Of a DNA stretch of 64,000 nt, positions 1-12,311 are shown in pieces. Every line of letters starts with the position of its first letter. Within the stretch, counting starts at the first letter, position 1. A program made the position numbers and the translations under genes. Below the pieces are notes generated by a model, which ran no database searches, was not told the DNA's origin, and was given only the letters and a program-made list of their open reading frames with translations. Source of the stretch: Mercurialis annua (taxonomy: Eukaryota > Streptophyta > Magnoliopsida > Malpighiales > Euphorbiaceae); the NCBI RefSeq assembly GCF_937616625.2, contig NC_065577.1, positions 26,301,501 to 26,365,500 of the forward strand. The letters run 5' to 3'.

Positions 1-301
1 CTTGTTGTCAGATTAATTCAATTGGATTATTTGTTGATTGTCATTATTATATTAACTTATGTTATTTTAATATTTATGCCATGTTAGAGACTCGGAGTTG
101 ACTGAGCATTATTATTTATATGTTGTATATATAAACCGCTAGACTAGGTTGGAGTCTCGGTTGCCCCCGAGCATGTGGTTTTATGCAGGTACAATGTTGT
201 TAATGATAAATGTTTGTTATCCGCAAGGCTAGCTACGGGTTTCGGTACAACCATACCCATACCCTAGCGCCGGTCGCGATTCATGAAAATTGGTCGTGAC
301 A
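1..301 (+). mobile_element. 3' end of an LTR (gypsy-type, same family as the 2484-12306 element), cut by the window start
   Basis: The segment ends in GGTCGTGACA. Its last 150 bases are the reverse complement of the first 150 bases of the LTR at 2484, including the shared block around CCCTAGCGCCGGTC. It is therefore an LTR of that family on the plus strand. No tRNA primer-binding site follows at 302, so it is a 3' LTR or a solo LTR, not a 5' LTR. It interrupts CACTA sequence that continues at 302. Confidence 0.8.
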
Positions 302-376
302 CTCGATGTCTGCTTTGAAGCATAAGGCTGTTTTGGTATTTTTCCTTTATTTTAATTACTATTCCATTTTGTGTTA

Positions 377-954
377 CTCCCTCCGTCCCATTCTAATTGA
401 ACATATTTTCTATTTTGGGTGTCACATTCTAATTGACAATTACTATTTATAGAATACTTTTCACACTACTTTTTTCTTTTTACCCTCTTCAATTAATGTA
501 TTTAGAAAGCATATTTTTAAAAAGGGTTAATTACATATAAAATCACCACCTTTACACGAAGTTGCAAAAATAACACGACCTTTAAAACATGGCAATTCAG
601 GGCACCACCTTTCATTTCTTTTCAAAAATAACACAGGCACATTTTTAGTGGCCTTTTTGCTGACGTGGCATGACACGTGGCACTCCCATCGGGTGTCCAA
701 GTCAGCAAAATTTTATCTAAAAACGTGCTCATGTTGTTTTTGAAAAAAAAATGAAAGGTGATCCCTGAATTGACACGTTTTAAAGGTCGTGTTATTTTTG
801 AGAATTCGTGTATAGGTGGTGATTTTATATGTAATTAACCCTTTTAAAAATTGTGATGCATTTAATGTAATGTGAGGATATAAAAGTAATGTTACTAAAA
901 TTTCTTATATAATGTGCAATTGGAATTTTCTCAATTAGAATGGGACGAAGGGAG
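377..954. mobile_element. Stowaway (Tc1/mariner) MITE, split by a nested MITE
   Basis: The terminal inverted repeats begin CTCCCTCCGTCCCATTCTAA, the classical Stowaway end. The other end at 935-954 is its inverted copy with one or two changes. TA dinucleotides flank it at 375-376 and 955-956. Without the nested insertion at 524-841 and its 9-bp duplication the element would be about 251 bp, a normal Stowaway size. It lies upstream of the CACTA exon at 998. Confidence 0.88.
524..841. mobile_element. MULE-type MITE nested in the Stowaway MITE
   Basis: This 318-bp non-coding element begins GGGTTAATTACATATAAAAT and ends with the inverted copy. It is flanked by a perfect 9-bp direct repeat TTTTAAAAA (515-523 and 842-850), the Mutator-superfamily signature. 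The two arms match over about 35 bp at the tip and more loosely further in. The centre contains repeated ACGTGGCA-like motifs. Confidence 0.88.
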
Positions 955-997
955 TATATTTTTTTGTTAATTGAACTTAAAAATTACTAAATTTGTG

Positions 998-1864
998 TGG
1001 CAAGCTAGGGAGCTGGGGCGTGAGCCGACACATGCTGAGGTGCACAAGCGGATGCACACTATGAAGGCTGACCCGCCACGATTCGTGGACGAGCGCGCGA
1101 GGATTGCAACTGTAAGTATTTCTTTAAACTTCATTGTTTGAAACTAGTATTTAAATAGTTTGAGTAGTTAAATAGTTTGTATATAATAGGTTAATTGTTT
1201 GAATCGCGTAATCTATTTTGTTTGAATTAAGTAACTTTGTTTTTTCTTAGAATTAAGTGGTTTAATTGTTGATATGTGATATGTTGTACAATTTTAAGTT
1301 TGCAGGATTTCCCTGAAAAATGGGTGATGTTCATTTTATAAACGAAATGCTGCCAGATTTTTATTAAAAATAACGTTTAAGTTTTAGTTGTACAAGCATC
1401 AAAATTCATATTTAACTAATTGTTTTACGTTGTTTTTGTAGGAGCGGTTTGAGCAGGAGATGTTGGCCGCCACACAGAGAGCCGAGGGGAGTACTGCATC
1501 TACCCCAGTGGACCCAGACCAGGTTTATCTCGCTGTTGACGGGGTGAAGAAGCGGCGTGTCTACGGATTAGGCTCAGTTGGTTCTGAGTTCGTCGCCTCG
1601 CAGCGGGGTACTTCTAGTAGAAGACCCGGCAGCTCCTCTAAGACCGTGTTGCCAGCCGCCGATGAGATATTCCGTACTTATCTCATCGCTCAGTTCACGG
1701 ATACGATCCGCGATCAGGTCCAGATTGCGGTTGCATTGGCGATGCAGCAGATGCAGCAGCGGGCCTAGGGAGATGTGCAACCCACCCCTCCACAACCGCC
1801 TCCACCACCGCCTCCACCAGCTACTGATGATGGTGTCACAGATGACGACACCACAGACTTGTAG
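998..1864 (+). pseudogene. CACTA accessory transposase remnant (Transposase_24 / Ptta-En/Spm type), two exons, premature stop
   Basis: Exon A (about 998-1111) reads WQARELGREPTHAEVHKRMH... and ends at a GTAAGT donor. The acceptor TTTTTGTAG leads into exon B at 1442 with ERFEQEM..., and the frame is kept. The GREPT...VD.RA...ERFEQE pattern followed by a VYGLGS motif is that of the plant Transposase_24 family, encoded by many CACTA elements and thought to bind subterminal repeats. A TAG at 1766-1768 interrupts the frame. After it the same frame runs on through a proline-rich tract and an acidic tail (DDDTTDL) to a natural-looking TAG at 1862-1864. The intron (1112-1441) is intact. The 5' exons are absent. 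It is most likely an inactive remnant. Confidence 0.75.
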
Positions 1865-1909
1865 TACTGTAGTGCAGGGACGTTTTTAGTATACAGTTTT
1901 CATGTATTA

Positions 1910-1914
1910 TACGC

Positions 1915-1969
<55 letters not shown>
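1910..1969. repeat. (TA)n microsatellite
   Basis: A nearly pure run of about 60 bases of alternating T and A lies just downstream of the CACTA coding remnant. Confidence 0.95.
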
Positions 1970-1972
<3 letters not shown>

Positions 1973-2089
1973 TTTTGTATTTTCAGTGTTGTTTATAATT
2001 TCTGCAATTTGTGTGTATTTAAGTAGGGCTTGCATTTAATTAAAAAGCCGGAAAAAAGAAAAAATTTGCTCAGGTTTAGTCATTTTTCC

Positions 2090-2479
2090 GACGGAATTGT
2101 TAGGTTTAGCGACGGATTATTTCCGTCGCTAAACCCAACAATTGTAAATAAGAGGGACTTTGGCGACGGAAAAATCGGTCGCTATTTGGCGACGGATTGT
2201 CGTCCGTCGCCAAAGGCGTCTTGGCACGTCGCCAAACACGTCGTCTGGCGACGGTCCCATGCCATTTGGCGACGGATATGTCCGTCGCCAAATGGCGACG
2301 GATATGTCCGTCGCCAAATGGCGACGGATTATTGTGTGGCGTCGCTAATTCATTTAGTGACGCCATATTTGCCGACGGACGTTGTCCGTCTGCAAATCTG
2401 TCGGGAATGCATTTCTCGACGGAAATCTGCTTTTTAGCGACGGAAAAATCTTTCGCTAAAAAGCAGCTTTTTAGTAGTG
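2090..2479. repeat. CACTA subterminal repeat array and terminal inverted repeat
   Basis: The motif TGGCGACGGA or its inverse TCCGTCGCCA recurs more than ten times in both orientations between 2160 and 2330, with TTAGCGACGG variants on both sides. The last 25 bases form the terminal inverted repeat ending GTAGTG. Such arrays are the binding sites for CACTA transposases. Short ORFs across this stretch are by-products of the repeats and are not called as genes. Confidence 0.85.
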
Positions 2480-2483
2480 TAGG

Positions 2484-5400
2484 TGTCACGACCCTTATTC
2501 ATGAATTGTGACCGGCGCTAGGGTATGGGTATGGTTGTACCAAAACCCGTAGCTAGCCTTTCGGATAACAGTTAAATATCATTAACAACTATGTACCTAC
2601 ATAAAACCACATGCTCGGGGGCAACCAAGACTCCAGCCTAGTATAGCGGTACATATAAGCAACATATATTCAAAGTATGCTTAATCTCATATAAACTCTA
2701 ACATCATGGCAATATCTAAAAATACCATAAAACACTGTAATCATGTCAAAAGCAATAAAGTAATAGTTGGACCATTCCAACAAACAATAGTCTAAAACAT
2801 AAATGTAAGACTAAGACATGAACAATCTAATACTACTACTGTGGTCTAAGAGTTTAAAATAGTTCGACTCTTTTATTCTGAAATAAAATAACCGAACCTC
2901 CGAAAAATGAAGAAACGGAGATCGACCAATGCTCAAATCATTAACTTGGAAAATTTGGGAAACAACGGGGTCAGATTTACTGAGTATAGTTTATATAACC
3001 ATTTACATTTATTAAGTTCAAAACCTTTAAAACCTTTAATAAAACATTTGTTCATTATGGATTATCAATGAAACCGTAAACCACAATTCTAAATCACCTG
3101 TCGTGTCGGTGAGACGTATCTCAATAACCGATCTCCGACTATCACTTAATATATAGTGAGCCCAGGAGACGTATCTTCCACCGGTGCCCTCACTAAGGTG
3201 AGACGTATCTCAAACCTACCTCAATACCATAATCATTATCGGTGCGCACGCAGTCCTGGTGATGCCCATCGAGTAGCACGTTCCAAATCAAATCCACAAT
3301 GCCGAAAAACAGTTCGAAAGCTGTTTATACATATACATATACAAAATATAATATTTGCTTAATAAAGAGGTAAATAGAGATATAAACTCGCTGCTTACTA
3401 TTCCTCGTGAAACCTGACAAGCAATCTAACTCCGGTTCACCTCTGAAGTACGAACAACCGACGGGTCTAGATAAGATATTAAAATCATAATTAAAAAAAC
3501 AGACCCTAACTCTATTGAGTACTAGACACCATATAGGACTAGCACAAACAACAAGTCAATGTAAAGTCAAGTTAGAGTAGTTATAAAACTCGAACAATAA
3601 TAAAACCATAAACAATCACGTCTATTGAGTTTCCGCTTTAAAATCCGTTTCAGAAAATATTATTTAAATATTTATTAAATAATAAATCACTTTAAATTCC
3701 AAATAGTGGGTTAGCCAAGTTACCAATAACTACCAAACTAACTACACATGTCGAGCGACACAAGTCCAACCCGACCCAAATATTTTATAAAAGTTATAAA
3801 CCATAGTTTATAATTCCAAAATAACACTTATTGATAAAATAATAATTAAATATTAAAATGGAACTCAGTAGCTTATAACACAAGTAACCGATAGTTACTG
3901 ATAAAAATATCATTAAATAAATCAATCAATAAATAAAAGGATAAATTATAAATTTAGCCAAATTGCCACGCTAAACCAAAATCTCTAAAATTATAGATTA
4001 AATATAAATATCCACTTTCCATCTATAAAAATCAAATAAATGATTTAAATTAAAGTCATTTATATTATAATAGAATAACATTATTTCTAAATTTAAAAAA
4101 ATAATGTTGGCAAAGTAATTTGAACTATATATAATAATATTATCAAATCGCCAAATTATAAGTCGAATTGAATTCGCAAATTAAAATTAAAATCAATTAA
4201 CAAAATAGAAGTGATTAATTAAAATTAATTTTAAGGAATCGATTTAATAAAGCCACCACAACTTAGGGATCACACTAGCAATTAACCATCACTTAAAAGA
4301 AAACAAACAGAACTCAAGTCCCTTGCCTAGAATAGAGACCAAACCCGCTATAGCCAAAACCAAGACAAATCAATATACAAACTATGAAAATAACCCAATC
4401 AACTATCATAAGAAATATCACATTTCAAAATGAATAAAACCATCCAGAGACATGCTAACCAATAACATGAATAACGGCATACCATCAATAATTTAGAAAC
4501 CAAAAACTTAAACAATTATAGCAACAATGAAAATCCAAACTCTGATTTGAACCACAACTGAACCTCAAAGACAAAATATGTCCACAATCCCTCTTAAACA
4601 AACATTACCCCTAAGCAAAATTGAATCAAGGCATGAATATAGACAGAGGTAACATGTTAACAGTGATAATGGATAGATACCGAAATCATGAATTGATTTG
4701 CAAGGGACAACACATAACAAAACAACCCAAGAAGAAACACAATAATTATGACCAAAAGATCTAATTTATCAGCAAAACTATAAGAATACTGCATCCAACA
4801 AATAAAGAAAAGAACGGAAGCAACACATTCAAAACGAAGAAACGAAGGCAATTGTAACAAAATTATTTACGTACCAATTATGTTTCCAACACGTAAGGAT
4901 GACCAAGAATGATTTAGATAGATGAAACGTAGAGAATACTTCAGCTTAAAGCTAGCCTAAAGAACATCACAAGTCACACAAGACAGAAACGAATTCGAAT
5001 ACAAAAGTATGAAGAAAAGCGACGATACCGGATCCGAAGCAATTGAAAGGAATAATCGAGGTGATGTCTCAGGATATTTTAGAGCGTAAGACGGCTAGGG
5101 TTTATTTTAGAAAAATAGAGGATTGAAATTAGGGTTTGTAAGAAACGTATATATAATAGAAGGAAGAAGAAAATGCTGCTGGTGTATAATTTATAAACAA
5201 AAGAATAAGGTTTTTCATTTAACAAAGTTAAAGGGCTTCTCATTATTAAAAAGAATGGGCTAATTGCGTTGATAATAAAAAAAAGACATGCATGGATGGT
5301 ATGCAATAATTTATTAAATCCATATTATATCTTTTTTTTCTTTTTAAATTTAATAATACAATTCAAATCTGAGACGAACGATTAAATTAAAATTTAATAA

Positions 5401-5499
5401 TAATATATAATAATAATAAATTATCTAAAACTTGACGGAATGCTAAAATTATAACTAAAATTTATAAAAAAAAATAATTTAAAAATACGGGATATTACA
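2484..5499 (-). repeat. 3' LTR of the gene-less retrotransposon
   Basis: It is bounded by TGTCACGACC at 2484 and GATATTACA ending at 5499 (plus-strand reading) and aligns along its whole length with 9269-12306. Small ORFs inside it (for example minus strand 5079-5306) also occur in the other LTR, but only because the LTRs are copies. No gene is called. Confidence 0.9.
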
Positions 5500-8400
5500 T
5501 TCTCCCCAACTTATTAAAAATTTGTCCTCGAATTTAGAACGAAAACGCTCAAAGCATAATAACACATAATTAAGGCACACAACTCAGTACCGCCACTTGT
5601 ACAAATTAAACAATCTTAAATGCTCACTAATATACCGACACTAACTTCCACTTAGCATAGACGATAACGCCAACTCTAGGTGAAATCAACCAAGATAAAA
5701 CAAATTCTACTCCATAACACTCGACTAATATACTTAGGATAATTAAGAACGAATCTCGAAACTCAAATCTGACAGTGATTTGCAATATATGCGATCACAA
5801 CACACACATGCACCAAAATCTGATTCTAACAATAAGATGTCCCAACTATTACTCGTTTAACAACGTGAAAAAAATCAACAAATTTCCAACTCAGAGTCAC
5901 AATTACTCTTTACTGGAGTTTCTTCCAAAACCAGCTTGAAACTTAAGGATTATAAAATCTTCAATATCAAAATATAAAATCAAGCACTTAACTCAACTAT
6001 AGTTCTTACAACTGAAAACTCTATCGTCAAATAAGGAATACTGAAAAACACAAGTTGATAATCCTTGCGTCCACAACACCTACTTACTTCCACTTATCGC
6101 ATCTCGACATCAAATAATTGATAACAAAACCCGAAAAACATCAGATAATATTTCGTTAAAAACAACGCTACTAGGATCACCCAGTTCAACGGTTAACACC
6201 AAGTTTGATAATACCATTATCTTCGTGAAATGCAAAACACCGAAATCTCATATCGTCAAACAAAAAAACGTGAAATTATCACACGATAATAGAATCTCCA
6301 GATAAATAATGAATATTCTGATATAACCTAAAATAACTAACCACCAGACTTACATTAAAATATGTTTCACATACCTATCTTTACTCCACATAAAAGATTC
6401 AATATTCGATATCCAAACTTTCATCAATTAAACCCTCAATTAACAGTATCGACCAACCGACATTCTTGTCAAAACTCACCAACGCGATCATTGATTTCCG
6501 AATCAGCTAGCTCAAATAACCTAACCAAATTTAATTCTCAAAATTACTCTAATCAACTCGCTATAACCTCGTATATAATGAGAGATCACTATGACCAATT
6601 CCCCCCTGATCGGATTGTTAGTTATGCTCTAACCAAGACCACTAGGGTATAAAATCTTTCAATACAAAATATTTTATATTTAAAATTATCCACTTCTCTT
6701 AAAATAAAACTTTACGTCTAACACCTCATTTTATATTCAAAATCAAAGTACTTTTACTGTGAAAACCCGACAATTTAGTAAACTCCTGAAAATTTTCAAG
6801 TATTCGCATTTTGAATTAGCAGATTTCCCTTACTTCTAAATAAGTTGCAATTTTTTGAAAGAGTTCAACTAACAAAAATTATGCTATCTATAAATCAAAC
6901 TCGTTAAATATTTATCATTTCCTTATAAATAATCAACCGTGGAAAAATCCTCCGTATTCAAAATACATTGATGTTGCAAAACATCCAAAATTAAGTCGCT
7001 TTTAAATTTTACTCTAAAAAACACGATTTGAAGAAATCTTTCAACCAAAAGCAATTTATATTCCTTTGAAAATCAATTTGATAAAAATTCTTTCCTTCCA
7101 GCAGGACGTAAAATTTAACAATGCAAATCTATTTGTTTACAAAAATATAGCTTTATATCAATATACCATTTTTTTTTTAAAAAACGAATCTATATAAACA
7201 ACTTATTTTAAAATCCTAGTGTATAAACATAAGTGGAGCATAACCAAATCTCTTAATCCAACAATCCTCAAATCAAAATCGTATATTTCCACGGAGGTTT
7301 TCTAATCTACATATAACTATATATCGCACTTAGCACAACTAAAGTCTTAAACGTAACCTCAAAATAATCCTCCAATTCCATACTTACAATCTACCAAATT
7401 ATACGATACCACCATAACAAATCAAAACGATATCTCCACTAAAACTCATAAGTATAAAGTAATATCTAATAGAACTCTAGATAAGCTGAATCTTAACTCA
7501 AAGAAACCAAATCAATATATTTCTACAAAAGTTAACACCAGTTCCCGCATCACACCGATCAACTTAAAGAAACACCGGCGTATTAAATACATCAATCTAA
7601 CTTTTCTAATCCGAATTTTTAATATCATTTTTTCAGGATAATTAGAAACCACCAACCATTTCAAGGGAAAAAAAATTTCCTACACTTCCTCGAGATTGAA
7701 ACCAAAAGATTTCGACTCACAAACAAAACATCAAATCCATCGAAGCTAAAAATGAAGACAAAGGCAACTGGGGACCTAAACAAAGATCTTACTCACAAAT
7801 TAACACCATACAACAAGGTAAGCCATCCATGACCATGTGAATTAATTCTTCTCACGTGTTTCTCCAAACGAAGAGATAAAATAAAAACAATCAAAATAGT
7901 TCAACCAAACATGACCTTCAGCAAAATCAGCCCAACATACTTAAAAGACCAAAATCAAGACATGCTACAACAAGCTTAAATTTTTGTATCAAAATCAACT
8001 TGTAATTATATCATCTTATAAGAGTGCACTTCAAAATTCATTTTGAAATTTAAAGTCAATCATAAAACTTTTCAAGTCCAAGTTTGAGCCTCATGGTTTT
8101 TTTTTTAAATTCATTTTCCGGAGAAACCTCCTTTACAGGTTACTTGCTTTAAAAGTACCCAAGTATATTAATTCGTAAAACCATCGAGTTAGCCGAGTCA
8201 TTACAACTTCCAAGCTCAACTCCTAAATATGGGTGACCCAAGTCAAACCCAAAACAATCGTTTATGAAATGTATTCTATATATTTGTAAATCCGAAAAAT
8301 GCACTTAAAACAAAATCTCAGTATTTTTAAATAGGAAGCTCAACGTCACCCAAATAGCAACATATGACTCATCACTTAAGCAAGGAAACAATTAATCTTT

Positions 8401-9268
8401 AACAAACTTTTAGAAAACACATACTTCAGCCATAACTAGCAAATCGAGTATGAAACAAACGACACCAAAGTGTAAACAAATCACAGCCTGGTAAAATTAT
8501 AAAAATAATATTAATTCTTCAAAACAGTATCACCTTTCAAAATAATTTTATTACAAAAATCACTCTTTTCGAATCATTAGCCAAAGTAAGTTTTGAATAT
8601 GAGAAAAATTATTTTACTGGCAACATAATGAAAATCACCTTGTAGGGTATCATGCTCAGACTACTCATGCGACTTTTATGTCAAAACACCAGTTAGTCAA
8701 AAAAAAAAAAATTCTTAAAGAATTACAAAACCAATACGTAGTCAGCAACGTAAAGTCACAAAACGTGATACAAGATTTTACGATCAAAATTATTTAAACC
8801 AGAAACAAGATCCAAGTCTAACAAAATATTATTTTCAATAATCCATGTTCTCGGCCAATGTCAAAACTACTAACCAAAAAAACCCAGCATTCTTAAAATC
8901 ATTAAAGGCAACCAAGTCAAAAATTATCTTCCAGGTGAAATGCAACATCAACAAGATAAGGTAAACAACATAAACAAAATACCAATATAAGATTTCCCGA
9001 GAAATCAAAAGCAACATATAATCACCCAAGTGAAACAACAATAATTTAAAATATTAATATCAAATCAACATAATATAACTGACTCGACGCAATCCCATCA
9101 GTGTAGGCAAAAGGTTTTAAAAATCAAAAGATGACGTTTCAAAAGACAAGACTTGAATGCTAATTCCGCAGTAGTTCCTAAGACACAATAACAACTTATC
9201 ATGCCAAAATAATAAACACATAACATGCAAAAGGCCTTGGTTTGAAACCAAAGCTCTGATACCAACTT
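5500..9268 (-). other. Non-coding internal region of the gene-less retrotransposon
   Basis: This is AT-rich sequence with no ORF resembling gag, protease, RT or integrase. The polypurine tract is at about 5500-5510 (plus strand TTCTCCCCAAC). Just inside it, AATTTGTCCTCGAATTTAGA matches the 3' end of gypsy pol, where elements encode an ...FEDE... tail; the same block is seen at 46450-46480. The tRNA-iMet primer site is at 9253-9264, four bases from the LTR. Parts of 5650-6620 are similar to the plus-strand stretch 47780-49330, so this non-coding interior is conserved between family members. Confidence 0.75.
9253..9264 (-). other. tRNA-iMet primer-binding site
   Basis: Read on the minus strand this is TGGTATCAGAGC, the complement of the plant initiator-Met tRNA 3' end, four bases from the LTR boundary at 9269. 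It fixes the element's orientation as minus. Confidence 0.92.
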
Positions 9269-12200
9269 TGTCACGACCCATTTTCATGAATTGTGACCGG
9301 CGCTAGGGAATGGGTATGGTTGTACCAAAACCCGTAGCTAGCCTTTCGGATAACAGTTAAATATCATTAACAACTATGTACCTGCATAAAACCACATGAT
9401 CAGGGGCAACCGAGACTCCAGCCTAGTCTAGCGGTACATATAAGCAACATATATTCAAAGTATGCTTAATCTCATATAAACTATAACAACATGGCAATAT
9501 ATAAAAAATACCATAAAACACTGTAATCATGCCAAAAGCAATAAAGTAATAGTTGGACCATTCCAACAAACAATGGTCTAAAACATAAATGTAAGACTAA
9601 AACATGAACAATCTGATACTACTACTGCGGTCTAAGAGCTTAAAATAGTTCGACTCTTTTATTATGAAATAAAATAGCTGAAACTTCGAAGAATGAAGAA
9701 ACGGAGATCGACCAATGTTCAAATCATTATCCTGGAAAATTTGGGAAACAACGGGGTCAGATTTACTGAGTAGAGCTTATATAACCATTTACATTTATTA
9801 AGTTCAAAACCTTTAAAACGTTTAATAAAACATTTGTTCATTATGGATTATCAATGAAACCCTAAACCACAATTCTAAATCCATTGTCGTGTCGGTGAGA
9901 CGTATCTCAATAACCGATCCCCGACTATCACTAAATAAATAGTGAGCCCAGGTGACGTATCTTCCACCGGTGCCCTCACTAAGGTGAGACGTATCTCAAA
10001 CCTACCTCAATACCATAATCATTACCGGTGCGCACGCAGTCCCGATAATGCCCATCGATTAGCACATTCCAAATCAAATCCACAATGCCGAAAAACAGTT
10101 AGAAAGCTGTTTATACATATACATATACAAAATATAATATTTGATTAATAAAGAGGTAAATAGCGATATAAACTCACTGCTTGCTATTCCTCGTGAAACC
10201 TGACAAGCAATCTAACTCTGGTTTGCCTCTGAAGTACGAACAGTCGACGGGTCTAGATAAGATATTAAAATCATAATTAAAAAACAGACCCTAACTCTAT
10301 TGAGTACTAGACACCACATAGGACTAGAACAAACAACAAGTCAATGAAATGTCAAGTCAGAGTAATCATAAAACTCGAACAATAATAAAACCATAAACAA
10401 TCACGTCTATTGAGTTTCCGCTTTAAAATTGGTTTCAGAAAATATTATTTAGATATTTATTAAATAATAAATCACTTTAAATTCCAAATAGTGGGTTAGC
10501 CGAGTTACCGATAACTACCAAGCTAACCTCACATGTCGGGCGACCCAAGTCCAACCCGACCCAAATATTTTATAAAAGTTATAAACCATAGTTTATAATT
10601 CCAAAATAACACATATTGATAAAATAATAATTAAATATTAAAATTGAACTCAGTAGCTTATAACACAAGTAACCGATAGTTACTGATAAAAATATCATTA
10701 AATAAATCAATCAATAAATAAAAGGATAAATTATAAATTTAGCCAAATTGCCACGCTAAACCAAAATCTCTAAAATTATAGATTAAATATAAATATCCAC
10801 TTTCCATCTATAAAAATCAAATAAATGATTTAAATTAAAGTCATTTATATTATAATAGAATAACATTATTTCTAAATTTTAAAAATTAATGTTGGCAAAG
10901 TAATTTGAACTATAAATAATAATATTATCAAATCGCCAAATTATAAGTCGAACTAAATTCGCAAATTAAAATTAAAATCAATTAACAAAATAGAAGTGAT
11001 TAATTAAAATTAATTTTAAGGAATCGATTTAATAAAGCCACCACAACTTAAGGATCACACTAGCAATTAACCATCCCTTAAAAGAAAACAAACAGAACTC
11101 AAGTCCCTTGCCTAGAATAGAGACCAAACCCGCCATAGCCAAAACCAAGACAAATCAATATACAAACTATGAAAATAACCCAATCAACTATCATAAGAAA
11201 TATCACATTTCAAAATGAATAAAACCATCCAGAGACATGCTAACCAACAACATGAATAACGACATACCATCAATTATTTAGAAACCAAAAACTTGAACAA
11301 TTATAACAACAATGAAAATCCAAACTCTGATTTGTACCACAACTGAACCTCAAAAACAAAATATGACCACAATCCCTCCTAAACAATCATTACCCCTAAG
11401 TAAAATTGGAATCAAGGCATGAATAGACAGAGGTAACATGTTGACAGTGATAATGGATAAGAAACCGAAATCATGAAATTGATTTGCAAGGGACAACACA
11501 CAACAAAAAAACCCAAGAACAAACACGATAATTATGACCAAAAGATCTAATTTATCAGCAAAACTATAAGAATACCGCATCCGCATCCAACAAATAAAGA
11601 AAAGAACGGAAGCAACACATTCAAAACGAAGCAACGAAGGCAATTGTAACAAAATTATTTACGTGCCAATTATGTTTCCAACACATAAGGATGGCCGAGA
11701 ATGATTTAGATAGATGAAACGTAGAGAGTACTTTAGCTTAAAGCTAGCCTAAAGAACATCACAAGTCACACACGACAGAAACGAATTCGAATACAAAAGT
11801 ATGAAGAAAAGCGACGAAAATTACCTACCGGATCCGAAGCAATTGAAAGAATAATCGAGGTGATGTCTCAGGATATTTTAGAGCGTAAGACGGCTAGGGT
11901 TTATTTTAGAAAAATAGAGGATTGAAATTAGGGTTTGTAAGAAACGTATATATAATAGAAGAAAGAAGAAGATGTTGCTGGTGTATAATTTATAAACAAA
12001 AGAATAAGGTTTTCCATTTAACAAAGTTAATGGGCTTCTCATTGTTAAAAAGAATGGGCTAATTGCGTTGATAATAAAAAAAAGACATGCATGGGTTGTA
12101 TGCAATAATTTATTAAATCCATATTATATCTTTTTTTCTTTTTAAATTTAATAATACAATTCAAATCCGAAACGAACCACGAACGATTAAAATAAAATTT

Positions 12201-12306
12201 AATAATAATATATAATAATAATAATAAATTATCTAAAACTTGACGGAATGCTAAAATTATAATTAAAATTTATAAAAATAATTATTTAAAAATACGGGAT
12301 ATTACA
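9269..12306 (-). repeat. 5' LTR of the gene-less retrotransposon
   Basis: It is a near-identical copy of 2484-5499 with scattered substitutions and a few short indels. It is the 5' LTR because the primer-binding site abuts it. The target duplication GTAGG follows at 12307. Confidence 0.9.
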
Positions 12307-12311
12307 GTAGG

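Larger units (their letters stand above)
302..2479 (+). mobile_element. Right-hand part of a CACTA (En/Spm) DNA transposon
   Basis: The right end reads ...TTTTTAGTAGTG, the reverse complement of the CACTACTAAAAA tip typical of CACTA elements. It is preceded by about 400 bp of subterminal repeats and by a two-exon remnant of the second CACTA protein. The presumed 3-bp target copy is TAG at 2480-2482. The left part of the element is not in the window; an LTR interrupts it at 301. The stretch 302-997 holds no gene and is mostly the two nested MITEs. Confidence 0.8.
2484..12306 (-). mobile_element. Complete LTR retrotransposon without genes (LARD-like), minus strand
   Basis: Two near-identical LTRs of 3016 and 3038 bp flank a 3.77-kb internal region. 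On the minus strand the LTRs start TGTAATATCCCG and end GGTCGTGACA. A 5-bp target duplication GTAGG lies at 2479-2483 and 12307-12311. The primer-binding site TGGTATCAGAGC (minus strand, 9253-9264) is complementary to the 3' end of tRNA-iMet. A polypurine tract GTTGGGGAGAA lies beside the other LTR. The internal region has no gag or pol frame of any length. Large LTRs plus a conserved non-coding interior fit a large retrotransposon derivative (LARD) that depends on another element's proteins. LTR differences (roughly 3-5% by eye) mean the insertion is not brand new. Confidence 0.9.

Noticed and set aside
2030..2511. ORFs in four frames over 2030-2511
   Set aside because: They are made of CACTA subterminal repeats (TGGCGACGGA), open by chance in several frames on both strands.
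4657..5306. Hydrophobic minus-strand ORFs (67 and 75 aa) in the LTR, repeated at 11350-12105
   Set aside because: They appear in both copies only because the two LTRs are duplicates. They have no recognisable domain, and the 67-aa frame differs between copies by indels.
6362..6652. 96-aa plus-strand ORF whose end resembles the start of the ORF at 47841 minus
   Set aside because: The resemblance lies in the shared non-coding interior of the gene-less family. The integrase motifs start only beyond the point where similarity ends, so this is not a pol fragment.
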